From: Permianibacter sp046297695
Lineage (GTDB): Bacteria > Pseudomonadota > Gammaproteobacteria > Enterobacterales > Permianibacteraceae
Reading direction: 5' to 3'
Length of the DNA stretch: 64,000 nucleotides
Assembly (NCBI GenBank): GCA_046297695.1
Contig: JBKBHF010000003.1
Span: 1 to 64,000 of the forward strand
In this document: positions 42,199-50,554 of the stretch, piece after piece
Numbering within the stretch: the first letter of the stretch is position 1
Layout of the letters: the number at the start of each line of letters is the position of its first letter
Notes under the pieces: generated by a model
Told to the model about the DNA's origin: nothing
Seen by the model: the letters and a program-made list of their open reading frames with translations, nothing else
Database searches by the model: none
Program-made: the position numbers and the translations under genes

Positions 42199-42275
42199 GT
42201 TTGTGGTGCCCGGCCATGTGGCTGGGTATTTGTGCTTGTTTTTTGTTCGTTCTCTTTAAAGGCGGGAGTCAAACA

Positions 42276-42800
42276 ATGTCGATTTATCAAATGGGGAAGA
42301 ATGCCGTTCTGGCTTTGGTCGTCGCCGGTCTGGCTGCTTGCGCCAGCAAGCAAACCGAAACCGATACCAGCGCTAGCAGCAATGCCGGTACCGACACCAC
42401 CACCACTCAGCCGATCCAGCAAGGCCCGAGCGCCGAAGAGCTGGCTCGCCTGGCTGACATCGAAGCCCGTAAAGCGCGCGTCATTTACTTCGAATTTGAC
42501 GATGCCAACATCAAGCCGGAATACCGTGATCTGCTGGCTGCCCACGGTGCTTTCCTGGCCAAGAACCCGGGCCTGACCGTCACCGTCGAAGGTCACTGCG
42601 ACGAGCGCGGCACCCCGGAATACAACGTCGGCCTCGGCGAGCGTCGCGCGAATGCCATCAAGCAAGTGCTGCAGAGCTACGGCGTGCAGGCTTCGCAGAT
42701 CAAGACCGTGTCGTACGGCGAAGAAAAGCCGGCCAACCCGGGTCATGACGAAGCAGCCTGGGCGCAAAACCGCCGTGGCGTCCTGGCCTACGAAGGCTAA
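42276..42800 (+). CDS. pal: Peptidoglycan-associated lipoprotein Pal
   Basis: Outer-membrane lipoprotein that binds diaminopimelate in peptidoglycan and partners with TolB. The 174-residue product has signal MSIYQMGKNAVLALVVAG and lipobox L-A-A-C, a Thr/Ser/Gln linker (about 25-55), then an OmpA-C domain with VIYFEFDDANIKPEY, TVTVEGHCDERGTPEYN and LGERRANAIKQVL. GGGAG at 42264-42268 is well spaced from the ATG; 33 in-frame upstream codons overlap tolB and are rejected. Confidence 0.97.
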   Translation: MSIYQMGKNAVLALVVAGLAACASKQTETDTSASSNAGTDTTTTQPIQQGPSAEELARLADIEARKARVIYFEFDDANIKPEYRDLLAAHGAFLAKNPGLTVTVEGHCDERGTPEYNVGLGERRANAIKQVLQSYGVQASQIKTVSYGEEKPANPGHDEAAWAQNRRGVLAYEG

Positions 42801-42803
42801 TTG

Positions 42804-43682
42804 ATGGCGATGCAGCAAGTGAAAGCGGTGGCTCAAACCACCGCTTTACTGTCATCACTGCAACCGCTGTTGTGCGCGCTGGCGCTGACAGCGGTTGTTG
42901 TCCCCGCCGCCAACGCGGCAGCGCCCGTTGTCAGTGCCGCAACCGAGCAACGGCAACAAGCGCAACAAACTGCAATCGCAAGTCAGCAGGAACAGCAAAG
43001 GGATCGGCTCATTGCCGACATGCAGATCCAGATCACTGGGCTGCAGGAAGAAATCCGTGCCTTGACTGGCCGTATTGAAGAGCAGGATCACCGAATTTCG
43101 CAGTTGCTGGAGCGTCAGCGCGAGCTGTACCGCGACATTGATCGGCGGCTTGCCGGCACCAGCACGCCCGTCGACGGTACTGAGCCGACGACGGTCAATA
43201 CCGTCCCATCGTTGCCGGAACCTGCCGGCACCGAACCCGTCGTTGTGAAGGCTCCGGTTGTCACCGAGCCGGCCAAGCCTGGCAAACTGGCCAGCAGCAA
43301 AGATGTCGAGGCCGAGCAGAAAGCCTACGACGCTATTTTCCCCTTGGTGCGCGCCAAGCAGTACGCCGAAGCGGCCAAGTCCTACCTCGCGTTCATACAG
43401 CAGTACCCGGATGGCCGTAACGCGGCGAATGCCCGTTATTGGCTGGCGCAGGTGTATTACGTGCAGGCGAGCTATGAAGAGGCAGAGACCCAGTTCAAAC
43501 TGGTGCTGAGCCAGCATGGTGATTCGCCGAAAGCGCCGGACGCCATGCTCAAGCTGGCCGAGATAGAGAAGCGGCGCGGCGCCAATGCGGCGGCCAAAAC
43601 GCTGTTCCAGCAGGTCATTCAGCGCTACCCCGGCAGTTCCTCCGCGCAGGTGGCGCAACAGCGTCTGCAGGAATTGCGTTAA
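42804..43682 (+). CDS. cpoB: Cell division coordinator CpoB (YbgF)
   Basis: Periplasmic TolA-interacting protein that coordinates peptidoglycan synthesis with outer-membrane constriction. The 292-residue product has a signal peptide ending near ANA (about residue 38), an N-terminal trimerising coiled coil (about 55-115, QQRDRLIADMQIQITGLQEE), a Pro/Thr linker and C-terminal TPR repeats (about 175-290: KSYLAFIQQYPDGRNAANA, SYEEAETQFKLVL, AKTLFQQVIQRYPGS). ATG 42804 is preferred, with GAAGG nine bases before it; a TTG three bases earlier and an ATG at 42810 are alternatives. It is the last tol-pal gene, followed by a terminator. Confidence 0.95.
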   Translation: MAMQQVKAVAQTTALLSSLQPLLCALALTAVVVPAANAAAPVVSAATEQRQQAQQTAIASQQEQQRDRLIADMQIQITGLQEEIRALTGRIEEQDHRISQLLERQRELYRDIDRRLAGTSTPVDGTEPTTVNTVPSLPEPAGTEPVVVKAPVVTEPAKPGKLASSKDVEAEQKAYDAIFPLVRAKQYAEAAKSYLAFIQQYPDGRNAANARYWLAQVYYVQASYEEAETQFKLVLSQHGDSPKAPDAMLKLAEIEKRRGANAAAKTLFQQVIQRYPGSSSAQVAQQRLQELR

Positions 43683-43695
43683 TCCCTCTTCTAGA

Positions 43696-43719
43696 CTGGC
43701 GGCACGAGCCGCCAGTTTT
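43696..43719 (+). terminator. Terminator of the tol-pal cluster
   Basis: CTGGCGGC (43696-43703) and GCCGCCAG (43708-43715) form an eight-base perfect stem with loop ACGA, followed by TTTT. It lies between cpoB and queE and probably ends the tol-pal transcript. Confidence 0.75.
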
Positions 43720-43730
43720 CTGTGATCGCC

Positions 43731-44372
43731 ATGACCCGTTTGCGTCTCACTGAAATGTTTTTCTCGCTGCAGGGCGAGGCGCGCACGGTCGGTTGGCCAA
43801 CGGTGTTCATCCGGCTGACCGGCTGCCCGCTACGCTGTGGTTACTGTGACAGCGAATACGCTTTTTACGGTGGTGAGTATCATGAGCTCGATGCGATTTT
43901 GGCCAAGGTTGCCGAGTGGTCGCCGCGCTTTGTTTGCGTGACCGGCGGCGAGCCTCTGGCGCAGAAAGGCTGCATCGAGTTGCTGAAAGCGCTGTGCGAT
44001 GCCGGTTATGAAGTGTCGCTGGAAACCAGCGGCGCGCTCGACATCAGTGACGTCGATCCGCGCGTCTCGCGGGTGGTTGACATCAAGACGCCCGGTTCGG
44101 GCGAGGTCGACAAGAACCGTTGGGCCAATCTGCCGCTGCTGACTGCGCACGACCAGATCAAGTTCGTGCTCTGCGATCGCAAGGATTACGACTGGGCCCG
44201 GTTGGTGCTCGATCAGCATCAGCTGCACAAGACCTGTGATGTGCTGTTCTCGCCGGTGTTCGGCAAAATCAGTTACCGGGATCTGGCCGAGTGGATTCTG
44301 GCCGACCGCTTGCCGGTGCGGATGCAGCTGCAGTTGCACAAACATATCTGGGGCGATGTGCCCGGCCACTGA
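43731..44372 (+). CDS. queE: 7-carboxy-7-deazaguanine synthase QueE
   Basis: Radical SAM enzyme that turns CPH4 into 7-carboxy-7-deazaguanine in queuosine/preQ1 synthesis. About 213 residues with the cluster motif C-x3-C-x2-C in RLTGCPLRCGYCDSEYAF, the substrate region FFSLQGEARTVG and VTGGEPL. The C terminus (LPVRMQLQLHKHIWGDVPGH) matches the family end. ATG 43731 gives MTRLRLTEMFFSLQGE, close to family starts; a GTG three codons earlier (43722) is possible. queC follows 38 bases downstream. Confidence 0.95.
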   Translation: MTRLRLTEMFFSLQGEARTVGWPTVFIRLTGCPLRCGYCDSEYAFYGGEYHELDAILAKVAEWSPRFVCVTGGEPLAQKGCIELLKALCDAGYEVSLETSGALDISDVDPRVSRVVDIKTPGSGEVDKNRWANLPLLTAHDQIKFVLCDRKDYDWARLVLDQHQLHKTCDVLFSPVFGKISYRDLAEWILADRLPVRMQLQLHKHIWGDVPGH

Positions 44373-44410
44373 GCCGCTGCGACGCCGCCTTTGTGAAATC
44401 AGGAAGCTCA

Positions 44411-45091
44411 ATGATGAAACCGCGCGCCGTGGTCCTGCTGTCCGGTGGTCTGGATTCCACCACCTGCCTTGCCATCGCCAAATCGCAGGGTTTTGATTGC
44501 TATGCCTTGAGCTTTCGCTACGGTCAGCGCTCACAGCAGGAAGTGGTCTTTGCCGCGCGTATCGCGGCGGCCATGCAGGTCAAAGAACACAAGATCATCG
44601 ATCTGGACTTGTCCCGGATTGGCGGTTCGGCGCTGACCGACAACACGATCGCCGTGCCGGAAGCGCCGACCAGCGGCATTCCGGTGACTTATGTGCCGGC
44701 GCGCAATACCGTGTTTCTGTCGATCGCACTCGGCTGGGCCGAGGTGCTCGATGCCCGGCACATTTTCACCGGCGTCAACGCGGTGGATTATTCCGGTTAT
44801 CCGGATTGCCGACCGGAGTACATTGCCGCGTTCGAGCGGATGGCCAATCTTGCGACCCGCGCGGGCGTCGAAGGCCATACGCTGCATATCGAGACGCCGC
44901 TGATTGCGCTGTCGAAAGCGCAGATCATCCAAACCGGTCAGGCGCTCGGTGTCGATTACGCACTGACCGTGTCCTGCTATCAGGCCGACGATCACGGCCG
45001 TGCCTGTGGCCGCTGTGATGCTTGTCGGCTGCGCAAACAAGGGTTTGCCGAGGCCGGTGTCGCCGATCCCACCCGCTATCAAAGCGCGTGA
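44411..45091 (+). CDS. queC: 7-cyano-7-deazaguanine synthase QueC
   Basis: ATP-dependent enzyme making preQ0 from CDG and ammonia. The 226-residue product has the PP-loop AVVLLSGGLDSTTCLAIA (about 6-23), FRYGQRSQQE, YVPARNTVFLSIA, the GVNAVDYSGYPDCRPEYI block and the C-terminal zinc site CYQADDHGRACGRCDACRLR with four cysteines. AGGAAG at 44401-44406 precedes the double ATG at 44411 and 44414. An in-frame reading from 44291 overlaps queE and is rejected. Confidence 0.97.
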   Translation: MMKPRAVVLLSGGLDSTTCLAIAKSQGFDCYALSFRYGQRSQQEVVFAARIAAAMQVKEHKIIDLDLSRIGGSALTDNTIAVPEAPTSGIPVTYVPARNTVFLSIALGWAEVLDARHIFTGVNAVDYSGYPDCRPEYIAAFERMANLATRAGVEGHTLHIETPLIALSKAQIIQTGQALGVDYALTVSCYQADDHGRACGRCDACRLRKQGFAEAGVADPTRYQSA

Positions 45092-45191
45092 ACCTACCTC
45101 GGCCGGTGCTGACATTTGCGCGCCGGTTCACATTGTCTGGCGGTGGCCTTGCTTAGCATCTTGGTCTCCACCCATGGATTCGGGAGGCATC

Positions 45192-45671
45192 ATGCAAGGC
45201 AGGGAATGCCGTGGCCGCCGTTCGGTCGGGTTCGCGGCGCCGTGGCGGCGCGTCCTGTCGAGCTTTTCGTTGTTCCTGTCTGCGGCGCTGCTGGCCGAGC
45301 CGGTCGCGACAGCTACAGCGGCCGATCCGCCGGCGCAGCCGCTGACCGGCGAACAATGGCAACGTTTTCTGCGGGCCAGCCGCGGGCGCTATCAGGCTCT
45401 GGCGGAAAAGGCCGGCGCGCTCAACGAATTGGCGCTGGACGACTGTATCGATGCCCGATTCAGTCTGGCCGAACGCCAGGAATGTCTGCGCAGCGATGTG
45501 TTTGTCCGCAATGCCATGGAGCGTGAGGGCATGGCACTCGACGAATATGCGCTGATCCTGCATCTGACCGTTGCCAGCTTGCCGATAACTCCGGTGACCC
45601 TCCGGCAGCGCGGCCAGTTCCAGCATCTGCGGGCCGAGTGGTGGCCGGCTTGGCGCACGGCGGCCCAGTGA
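45192..45671 (+). CDS. Secreted protein of unknown function
   Basis: 159 residues. A basic N terminus (RRSVGFAAPWRR) precedes a hydrophobic signal-like core (VLSSFSLFLSAALLA) with cleavage likely near ATA. The mature part is mainly helical: LTGEQWQRFLRASRGRYQAL, then two cysteines (LDDCIDARF and ERQECLRS) about 17 residues apart that may pair, and HLTVASLPITPVTLRQRG. No family is recognised. GGGAGG four bases before ATG 45192 fixes this start over an ATG 18 bases upstream. It stands alone between queC and the dienelactone-hydrolase gene. Confidence 0.65.
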   Translation: MQGRECRGRRSVGFAAPWRRVLSSFSLFLSAALLAEPVATATAADPPAQPLTGEQWQRFLRASRGRYQALAEKAGALNELALDDCIDARFSLAERQECLRSDVFVRNAMEREGMALDEYALILHLTVASLPITPVTLRQRGQFQHLRAEWWPAWRTAAQ

Positions 45672-45929
45672 CGGTCTGACGGCAAGCGGCGCATGCCGTT
45701 GCCGGGCTGCGTCGCCGCCTTGACCCCATGCTTGCCGTGTTGGCGGCCATCGGTGGTTGCGCGTTCGGTAAAGCCGTGTTTGGGCCCGCGCTTGCTGATG
45801 TGGCAGGTTGCCTGCGGGTATGCTCTGTCGGTCGCACGCCTTGAGCCGGCACGACGCCATGGGCCGTATTGGCGCAGTGAGGCCGGCTGACCGCGCCCGC
45901 GACTCACCGCAACCGTGGGGAGGCTCACC
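45672..45929. other. Intergenic region with no clear feature
   Basis: 258 bases before the Tat-exported hydrolase gene. It is GC-rich. An open frame of 65 codons at 45693-45890 has no recognisable motif or ribosome site. GGGGAGG at 45917-45923 is the ribosome site of the following gene. No promoter pair with acceptable spacing or strong hairpin was found. Confidence 0.5.
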
Positions 45930-46790
45930 ATGACCGCAAACAACGATGATGCCGCGCCGGCAAGTGTGTCCCGGCGGGCGTTTGTGACCAGCTCGCTCAG
46001 CACTGGCTTCGCGGCAGCCGTGACGCCGACGCTCGGCAGCAGCATCATCCAAACCGACAGCAGTGGCCTCGATGCCGGCGAGACGCGCTTCGCGGCCGGT
46101 GATATCGAGATGCTGGCCTATTACGCCAAGCCAAAGGACGGTCGCAATCTGCCGATCGTGCTGCTGGTACAGGAAATCTTTGGTCTGCATGAACACATCC
46201 GCGACCTGGTTCGGCGGCTTGGCAAGGCCGGTTATCTGGCGATTGCACCCAACCTGTATCAGCGTCAGGGCGATCCGATGGCAATCAGCGACATCAATCA
46301 ATTGGTGCAGACCATCGTGGCCAACGTGCCGGACGCGCAAGTGTTTCGCGATCTCGATGCCGCGGCGGTTTGGGCCGGCGGCCATGGCGGCGATCTGAAC
46401 AAACTCGCGGTCACCGGTTTTTGCTGGGGCGGCCGCATCACCTGGCTGTACAGCGCTTACAGCCCGGCGGTGAAAGCGGGTGTGGCCTGGTATGGCCGCT
46501 TGGTCGGCAAGGCCAATCCGTTACAGCCGCTGTACCCGGTCGATGTCGCGGCCCAGTTGCACGCGCCGGTGCTCGGTTTGTACGGTGAAGCGGATGGCGG
46601 CATTCCGCTGGAGTCGGTCGAGAAAATGCGGGCGGCCTTGCAAGCGGCCGGCAAGCCGTCGGAAATCATCGTCTACCCGAAAGCTCCGCATGGCTTCAAT
46701 GCCGATTACCGACCGAGTTATGTCAGTGAGTTTGCGGTTGACGGTTGGCAACGGATGTTGGCCTGGTTCCGGCAGAACGGCGTCGGCTGA
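45930..46790 (+). CDS. Tat-exported dienelactone hydrolase-family protein
   Basis: 286-residue alpha/beta hydrolase. A twin-arginine signal is present at the N terminus (SVSRRAFVTSSLSTGFAAA, Arg15-Arg16), so it is probably exported folded to the periplasm. The hydrolase domain has LLVQEIFGLHEHIRDLVRRL (family Glu region), the nucleophile elbow GFCWGG with Cys, an Asp in YGEADGGIP and His in APHGF, the Cys-Asp-His triad of dienelactone hydrolases. The substrate is not predictable; many such proteins are general esterases. The start ATG 45930 follows GGGGAGG; a GTG five codons earlier overlaps the ribosome site. Confidence 0.9.
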   Translation: MTANNDDAAPASVSRRAFVTSSLSTGFAAAVTPTLGSSIIQTDSSGLDAGETRFAAGDIEMLAYYAKPKDGRNLPIVLLVQEIFGLHEHIRDLVRRLGKAGYLAIAPNLYQRQGDPMAISDINQLVQTIVANVPDAQVFRDLDAAAVWAGGHGGDLNKLAVTGFCWGGRITWLYSAYSPAVKAGVAWYGRLVGKANPLQPLYPVDVAAQLHAPVLGLYGEADGGIPLESVEKMRAALQAAGKPSEIIVYPKAPHGFNADYRPSYVSEFAVDGWQRMLAWFRQNGVG

Positions 46791-46797
46791 GTTTTTT

Positions 46798-46878
46798 GGG
46801 GGGGCGGGCTTGCCCGCGATTTCCGTCAGCGCGATGCGGCGATCGGAAGAAAAACATCGCCGGCAAACCCGCTCCCAC
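46798..46878. repeat. REP-like inverted repeat (copy 2)
   Basis: Arms at 46798-46820 and 46856-46878 are imperfect inverted complements (GGGGGGGCGGGCTTGCCCGCGAT and the complement of GTGGGAGCGGGTTTGCCGGCGAT) separated by 35 bases. The arm sequence is the Pseudomonas-type REP consensus and is related to copy 1 at 854-926. It lies directly 3' of the dienelactone-hydrolase gene, a usual place for REPs. Confidence 0.75.
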
Positions 46879-47040
46879 GGTTTCATCTTGGTGTCAGTGT
46901 TACCGAGACAGAAGCAATCGCAATCTGGCCATAACACTCGCGCCGGGCTAGCCGCTAAGATGCCGGCCTGTCTTCGAGCCGGTGTACGACAGCGCGCGAT
47001 GGGCGCCGCCGTTGTTGCCCGCCGCCACTGTGATTCGACG

Positions 47041-47922
47041 ATGAATGCTGCGATCTGGGGCCTGTATGGCCTCGCTGTGCTGATCTGGGGCTCGACCTGG
47101 CTGGTGATCACTTTTCAGCTCGGCACCGTCGCGCCGGAGGCGTCGATTGTCTATCGCTTTGCGCTGGCGGCGGCGCTGCTGTTTGGCTGGGCGTCCTGGC
47201 GTCGGTTGCCGTTGGCGTTTGACCGGGCCGCGCATGGCCGCTTTCTGCTGCAGGGCGTGTTTCTGTTCTGCATCAATTTCATCTTGTTCTACCACAGCGA
47301 GCGCTTCATCAGTTCCGGCCTGGTCGCGCTCATCTGTTCCGGCATGGCGTTCTTCAACATACTGGGTATGCGGCTGGTGTTCGGCCAGCCGATCAAGCCG
47401 ATGGTCGCGCTCGGCTCGAGTGTCGGCATTGCCGGCATCGTCGTGGTGTTCTGGCCGGAAGTGACGAACTTTGATGCCGGCACGGTCGGCTGGCTCGGCA
47501 TCGGGCTCGCCACGGCCGCGACGTTCAGCGCGTCCTGCGGCAACCTGGTCTCGGTCAGCCAGCGCCGGGCCAACCTGCCGGTGGTGCAGTCGACCGCCTG
47601 GGCGATGCTCTACGGCACCGGACTGACCGCTGCCTATGCCGTGCTGGCGGGCATCCCGTTCGGTTTTGACCCGTCGCTGAAGTATCTGGCGTCACTGGCC
47701 TATCTGGTCGTGTTCGGTTCGGTGGTCGCGTTCATGAGCTACCTGACCCTGATTGCCCGGGTCGGCGCCGACAAGGCGGCGTACGTCAATGTCACGGTGC
47801 CGATCGTGGCACTGCTGCTGTCGGCGCTGGTCGAAGGCTTCCGCTGGCAGCTGATGACCTTCATCGGCATCGGCCTGAGCCTGCTCGGCAACCTGCTGGT
47901 CATGCGCGCTGGCAAGCGTTGA
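47041..47922 (+). CDS. EamA/DMT-family permease
   Basis: 293-residue inner-membrane protein with ten predicted membrane segments arranged as two EamA repeats. The first begins GLYGLAVLIWGSTWLVITFQLG with the typical W-G-S-x-W motif and ERFISSGLVALICS; the second begins GWLGIGLATAATFSASCGN and ends with a helix and MRAGKR. Drug/metabolite exporters of this type move amino acids or other small metabolites; the substrate cannot be assigned. ATG 47041 gives a clean family N terminus; upstream in-frame sequence runs through the REP repeat and the hydrolase gene and is rejected. Confidence 0.88.
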   Translation: MNAAIWGLYGLAVLIWGSTWLVITFQLGTVAPEASIVYRFALAAALLFGWASWRRLPLAFDRAAHGRFLLQGVFLFCINFILFYHSERFISSGLVALICSGMAFFNILGMRLVFGQPIKPMVALGSSVGIAGIVVVFWPEVTNFDAGTVGWLGIGLATAATFSASCGNLVSVSQRRANLPVVQSTAWAMLYGTGLTAAYAVLAGIPFGFDPSLKYLASLAYLVVFGSVVAFMSYLTLIARVGADKAAYVNVTVPIVALLLSALVEGFRWQLMTFIGIGLSLLGNLLVMRAGKR

Positions 47923-48000
47923 CCGGAACCGGGTCGGTTATCGGCCTGGACTGGTACCGAAGCCCCTGTTTTTGGCTAGGTTTTGCCCGCCGCACAAGGG

Positions 48001-48006
48001 TATAAT
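48001..48006 (+). promoter_or_regulatory. -10 element of a probable ndk promoter
   Basis: A perfect TATAAT at 48001-48006 lies 75 bases before the ndk ATG. No matching -35 at 16-18 bases is convincing, so a weak or activator-dependent -35 is possible. Confidence 0.5.
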
Positions 48007-48080
48007 CCGCCGTTTTTCCGGGCTGGCCCTCTGGGGCTGACCTTTTCTGCAGGTTTTTGAACGTCCTTTTGGAGTTTTTC

Positions 48081-48512
48081 ATGGCTGTTGAACGCACCCT
48101 TTCCATCGTCAAGCCGGATGCTGTTGGCAAGAATGTCATTGGCGAAATTTTCACCCGTTTCGAGCGTGCCGGGCTGAAGATCGTTGCCACCAAGATGAAG
48201 CACCTGAGCAAAGAAGAAGCCGAAGGTTTCTACGCCGAGCACAAAGAGCGTGGCTTCTTCGGTGCGCTGGTCGGCTTCATGACCTCGGGGCCGGTGGTGA
48301 TCTCGGTGCTGGAAGGCGAGAACGCCGTGATTCGTCACCGCGAAATCCTCGGTGCAACCGATCCGAAGAAAGCCGCTGCCGGTACCATCCGTGCTGACTA
48401 CGCTGTGTCGGTCGACGAAAACGCCGCCCACGGTTCGGATGCCGTTGCCTCGGCCGAGCGTGAAATCGCGTACTTCTTCAAAGCTGACGAACTCTGCCCG
48501 CGCACCCGCTAA
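48081..48512 (+). CDS. ndk: Nucleoside diphosphate kinase
   Basis: Balances NTP and dNTP pools by phosphate exchange through a phosphohistidine. The 143-residue product starts MAVERTLSIVKPDAVGKN; the active-site histidine is His117 in NAAHGSD, and the RHREILGATDPKKAAAGTIR block is intact. ATG 48081 has TTGGAG upstream; eight earlier in-frame codons lack similarity. The usual ndk-rlmN-pilF order follows. Confidence 0.98.
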   Translation: MAVERTLSIVKPDAVGKNVIGEIFTRFERAGLKIVATKMKHLSKEEAEGFYAEHKERGFFGALVGFMTSGPVVISVLEGENAVIRHREILGATDPKKAAAGTIRADYAVSVDENAAHGSDAVASAEREIAYFFKADELCPRTR

Positions 48513-48552
48513 GGCAGTGGCGCCACCGGCGCCTGGCAATGAACGCCGTCAT

Positions 48553-48624
48553 GCCGGCTGCGGTCAGTTGACCGACTGTAGCCGGCAAGTCCTGTAACAA
48601 GGCACACCAAATCCTGTAAAAAGG
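48553..48624 (+). promoter_or_regulatory. Nested hairpin and direct repeat in the rlmN leader
   Basis: In the 136-base ndk-rlmN gap, GCCGGCT (48553-48559) pairs with AGCCGGC (48580-48586), enclosing CGGTC (48561-48565) paired with GACCG (48570-48574) with a bulge. Immediately after, CAAGTCCTGTAACAAGG (48586-48602) is repeated with two changes as CAAATCCTGTAAAAAGG (48608-48624) after five bases. The rlmN ribosome site AGGGAG lies further on. A regulatory RNA role is possible but not shown. Confidence 0.4.
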
Positions 48625-48648
48625 TCTCAACCGCGTCAGGGAGCAACC

Positions 48649-49767
48649 ATGACCGCACTGCAGTCGACCGAGAAAGTGAATCTGCTCGGTCTTGATACCA
48701 AAGGGCTGGTCGAGTTCTTTGCCAGCATCGGCGAAAAGCCGTTTCGCGCCACCCAGGTGCTGAAGTGGATCCACCAGCACGCCGTGGCTGATTTCGACGC
48801 CATGTCGAACCTCAGCAAGGCGCTGCGGGAAAAACTCAAAGCCACGGCCGAAATCCGCGGTCCGGAAGCGGTCACTGAACAGATTTCCGCCGATGGCACC
48901 ATCAAATGGGCGCTGCGTCTCGACGGCGGCCAGCTCATCGAAACCGTATACATTCCCACAACCGATCGTGGCACCCTGTGCGTGTCGTCGCAGGTCGGTT
49001 GTGCACTCGATTGCGCGTTCTGCTCGACCGCGCAGCAAGGCTTCAACCGCAACCTGACGGTGGTCGAAATCATCGGCCAGGTCTGGCATGCGGTGCGCCG
49101 GCTCGGTGCGGTCGCCACCACCGGCGAGCGCAAAGTCACCAACGTCGTGATGATGGGCATGGGCGAACCTTTGCTCAATTTCGACAACGTCGTCACCGCC
49201 ATGGGCATGATGCTCGACGACAACGCCTACGGCTTGTCCAAGCGCCGGGTCACCTTGTCCACCTCTGGTGTGGTGCCGGGGTTGGAAAAACTCGGCGATC
49301 ACATCGATGTCGCGCTTGCCCTCAGCCTGCACGCGCCGAACAACGCCCTGCGCGACGAGCTGGTGCCGATCAACAAGAAATACCCGATCGAGGTTTTGTT
49401 GCCGGCAGTCGAGAAATACCTGGAAAAGTCGCTGGCCTCGCGCATGGTTACCATCGAGTATGTGATGCTCGACGGCGTCAACGATCAGGATGTGCACGCC
49501 CGCGAGCTGGTCAAGTTGCTGAAAGACATCCCGAGCAAGATCAACCTGATTCCGTTCAACCCGTTCCCGCAGACCCGGTTCCGGTGTTCGAGTGATGAAC
49601 GAATTGAGCGGTTCGGCCAGATTTTGATGAATGCCGGCTTTACCGTAGTGACCCGGCGCACCCGCGGCGATGATATCGACGCGGCCTGCGGCCAGCTGGT
49701 CGGCAAGGTCATTGACCGGACCCGACGGACACAACAGAAGCAAATCCCTGTTCAAACCCTGGCATGA
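48649..49767 (+). CDS. rlmN: 23S rRNA/tRNA adenine-C2 methyltransferase RlmN
   Basis: Radical SAM enzyme methylating A2503 of 23S rRNA and A37 of some tRNAs, improving decoding accuracy. The 372-residue product has the N-terminal RNA-binding helical domain, the cluster cysteines Cys118, Cys122 and Cys125 in GCALDCAFCST, MGMGEPLLNFDNV, and the methyl-carrying C-terminal Cys347 in DIDAACGQL. A GGGAG ribosome site is close to the ATG. It is followed by pilF after 13 bases. Confidence 0.98.
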   Translation: MTALQSTEKVNLLGLDTKGLVEFFASIGEKPFRATQVLKWIHQHAVADFDAMSNLSKALREKLKATAEIRGPEAVTEQISADGTIKWALRLDGGQLIETVYIPTTDRGTLCVSSQVGCALDCAFCSTAQQGFNRNLTVVEIIGQVWHAVRRLGAVATTGERKVTNVVMMGMGEPLLNFDNVVTAMGMMLDDNAYGLSKRRVTLSTSGVVPGLEKLGDHIDVALALSLHAPNNALRDELVPINKKYPIEVLLPAVEKYLEKSLASRMVTIEYVMLDGVNDQDVHARELVKLLKDIPSKINLIPFNPFPQTRFRCSSDERIERFGQILMNAGFTVVTRRTRGDDIDAACGQLVGKVIDRTRRTQQKQIPVQTLA

Positions 49768-49780
49768 GGAACAATAAGCG

Positions 49781-50554
49781 ATGAAGCAATGCCTGACCGT
49801 CTGTGCCCTGCTGTTGCTGCTGACTGCTTGCGGCGGCGCATCCAAACCCGACTCGGACAATCTGGCATCTGACAATCGCGCCAAAGCCGCGGAAGCGCGC
49901 TTGCAGGCGGCAACGGGCTATCTGGAGGCGGGGCAACTGGATCGCGCCAAACATCACCTGGAAAAAGCCGTTGCCCATGATCCGAACAACGCCAGCGTGC
50001 AATCCATCATGGGGTATTACTACTCGCTGGTCGGTGAAAATGAGCGGGCTGAGCAGCACTTCGAGAAAGCCTTGCGGTTGAATGGCAAGAACCCGGGCGT
50101 ACTGGATCTGTACGGCGTCTATCTGTGCCGGCAGGGCAAGTACAAGAAGGCCGAAGAGTTGTTCGAGCGCGCAATCGATATCCCGTCCAATCCGAAAATG
50201 GCATCGGTGCTGGAGAACGCCGGTTTGTGCGCGCTGCGCAGCAAAGCCGACGACAAAGCGATGGGGTATTTCCGGCGCGCGCTTCAGCACAACCCAAAGC
50301 AGCCGAATGCCTTGCTGGAAATGGCTAATCACGAGTTGCAACAGCAGCGGATCGAACGGGCAAAAGGCTATTGGGATAGGTTCAAGGAAGTGGGGCGCGA
50401 CAGCCCCCGTTCGTTGTGGATTGGGATTCAGCTTGCACATGCGTTGCGCGACAAGGACACCGTTGCCAGCCTCGGCCTGAAACTGGAACGGCTCTTCCCG
50501 GATTCGGATGAAGCCAACCTTTATCTCGACAACAAACAAAAATGGCGGAACTGA
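49781..50554 (+). CDS. pilF: Type IV pilus biogenesis lipoprotein PilF/PilW
   Basis: Outer-membrane pilotin that helps PilQ secretin assembly. The 257-residue product has a lipoprotein signal (MKQCLTVCALLLLLTAC, lipobox L-T-A-C) and a chain of about six TPR repeats (about 45-250), e.g. AATGYLEAGQLDRAKHHLEK, YYSLVGENERAEQHFEKAL and YLCRQGKYKKAEELFERA. It sits between rlmN and rodZ, the conserved place for this gene, and overlaps rodZ by 13 bases. No other pilus genes are in the window. Confidence 0.92.
   Translation: MKQCLTVCALLLLLTACGGASKPDSDNLASDNRAKAAEARLQAATGYLEAGQLDRAKHHLEKAVAHDPNNASVQSIMGYYYSLVGENERAEQHFEKALRLNGKNPGVLDLYGVYLCRQGKYKKAEELFERAIDIPSNPKMASVLENAGLCALRSKADDKAMGYFRRALQHNPKQPNALLEMANHELQQQRIERAKGYWDRFKEVGRDSPRSLWIGIQLAHALRDKDTVASLGLKLERLFPDSDEANLYLDNKQKWRN

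Noticed and set aside
45693..45890. 65-codon open frame upstream of the dienelactone hydrolase gene
   Set aside because: No ribosome site, no motif and a Cys/Pro/Arg-rich composition typical of GC-rich non-coding sequence.
46480..47040. Long N-terminal extension of the EamA permease
   Set aside because: The extension reads out of frame through the dienelactone-hydrolase gene and the REP repeat; the ATG at 47041 gives the normal family start.
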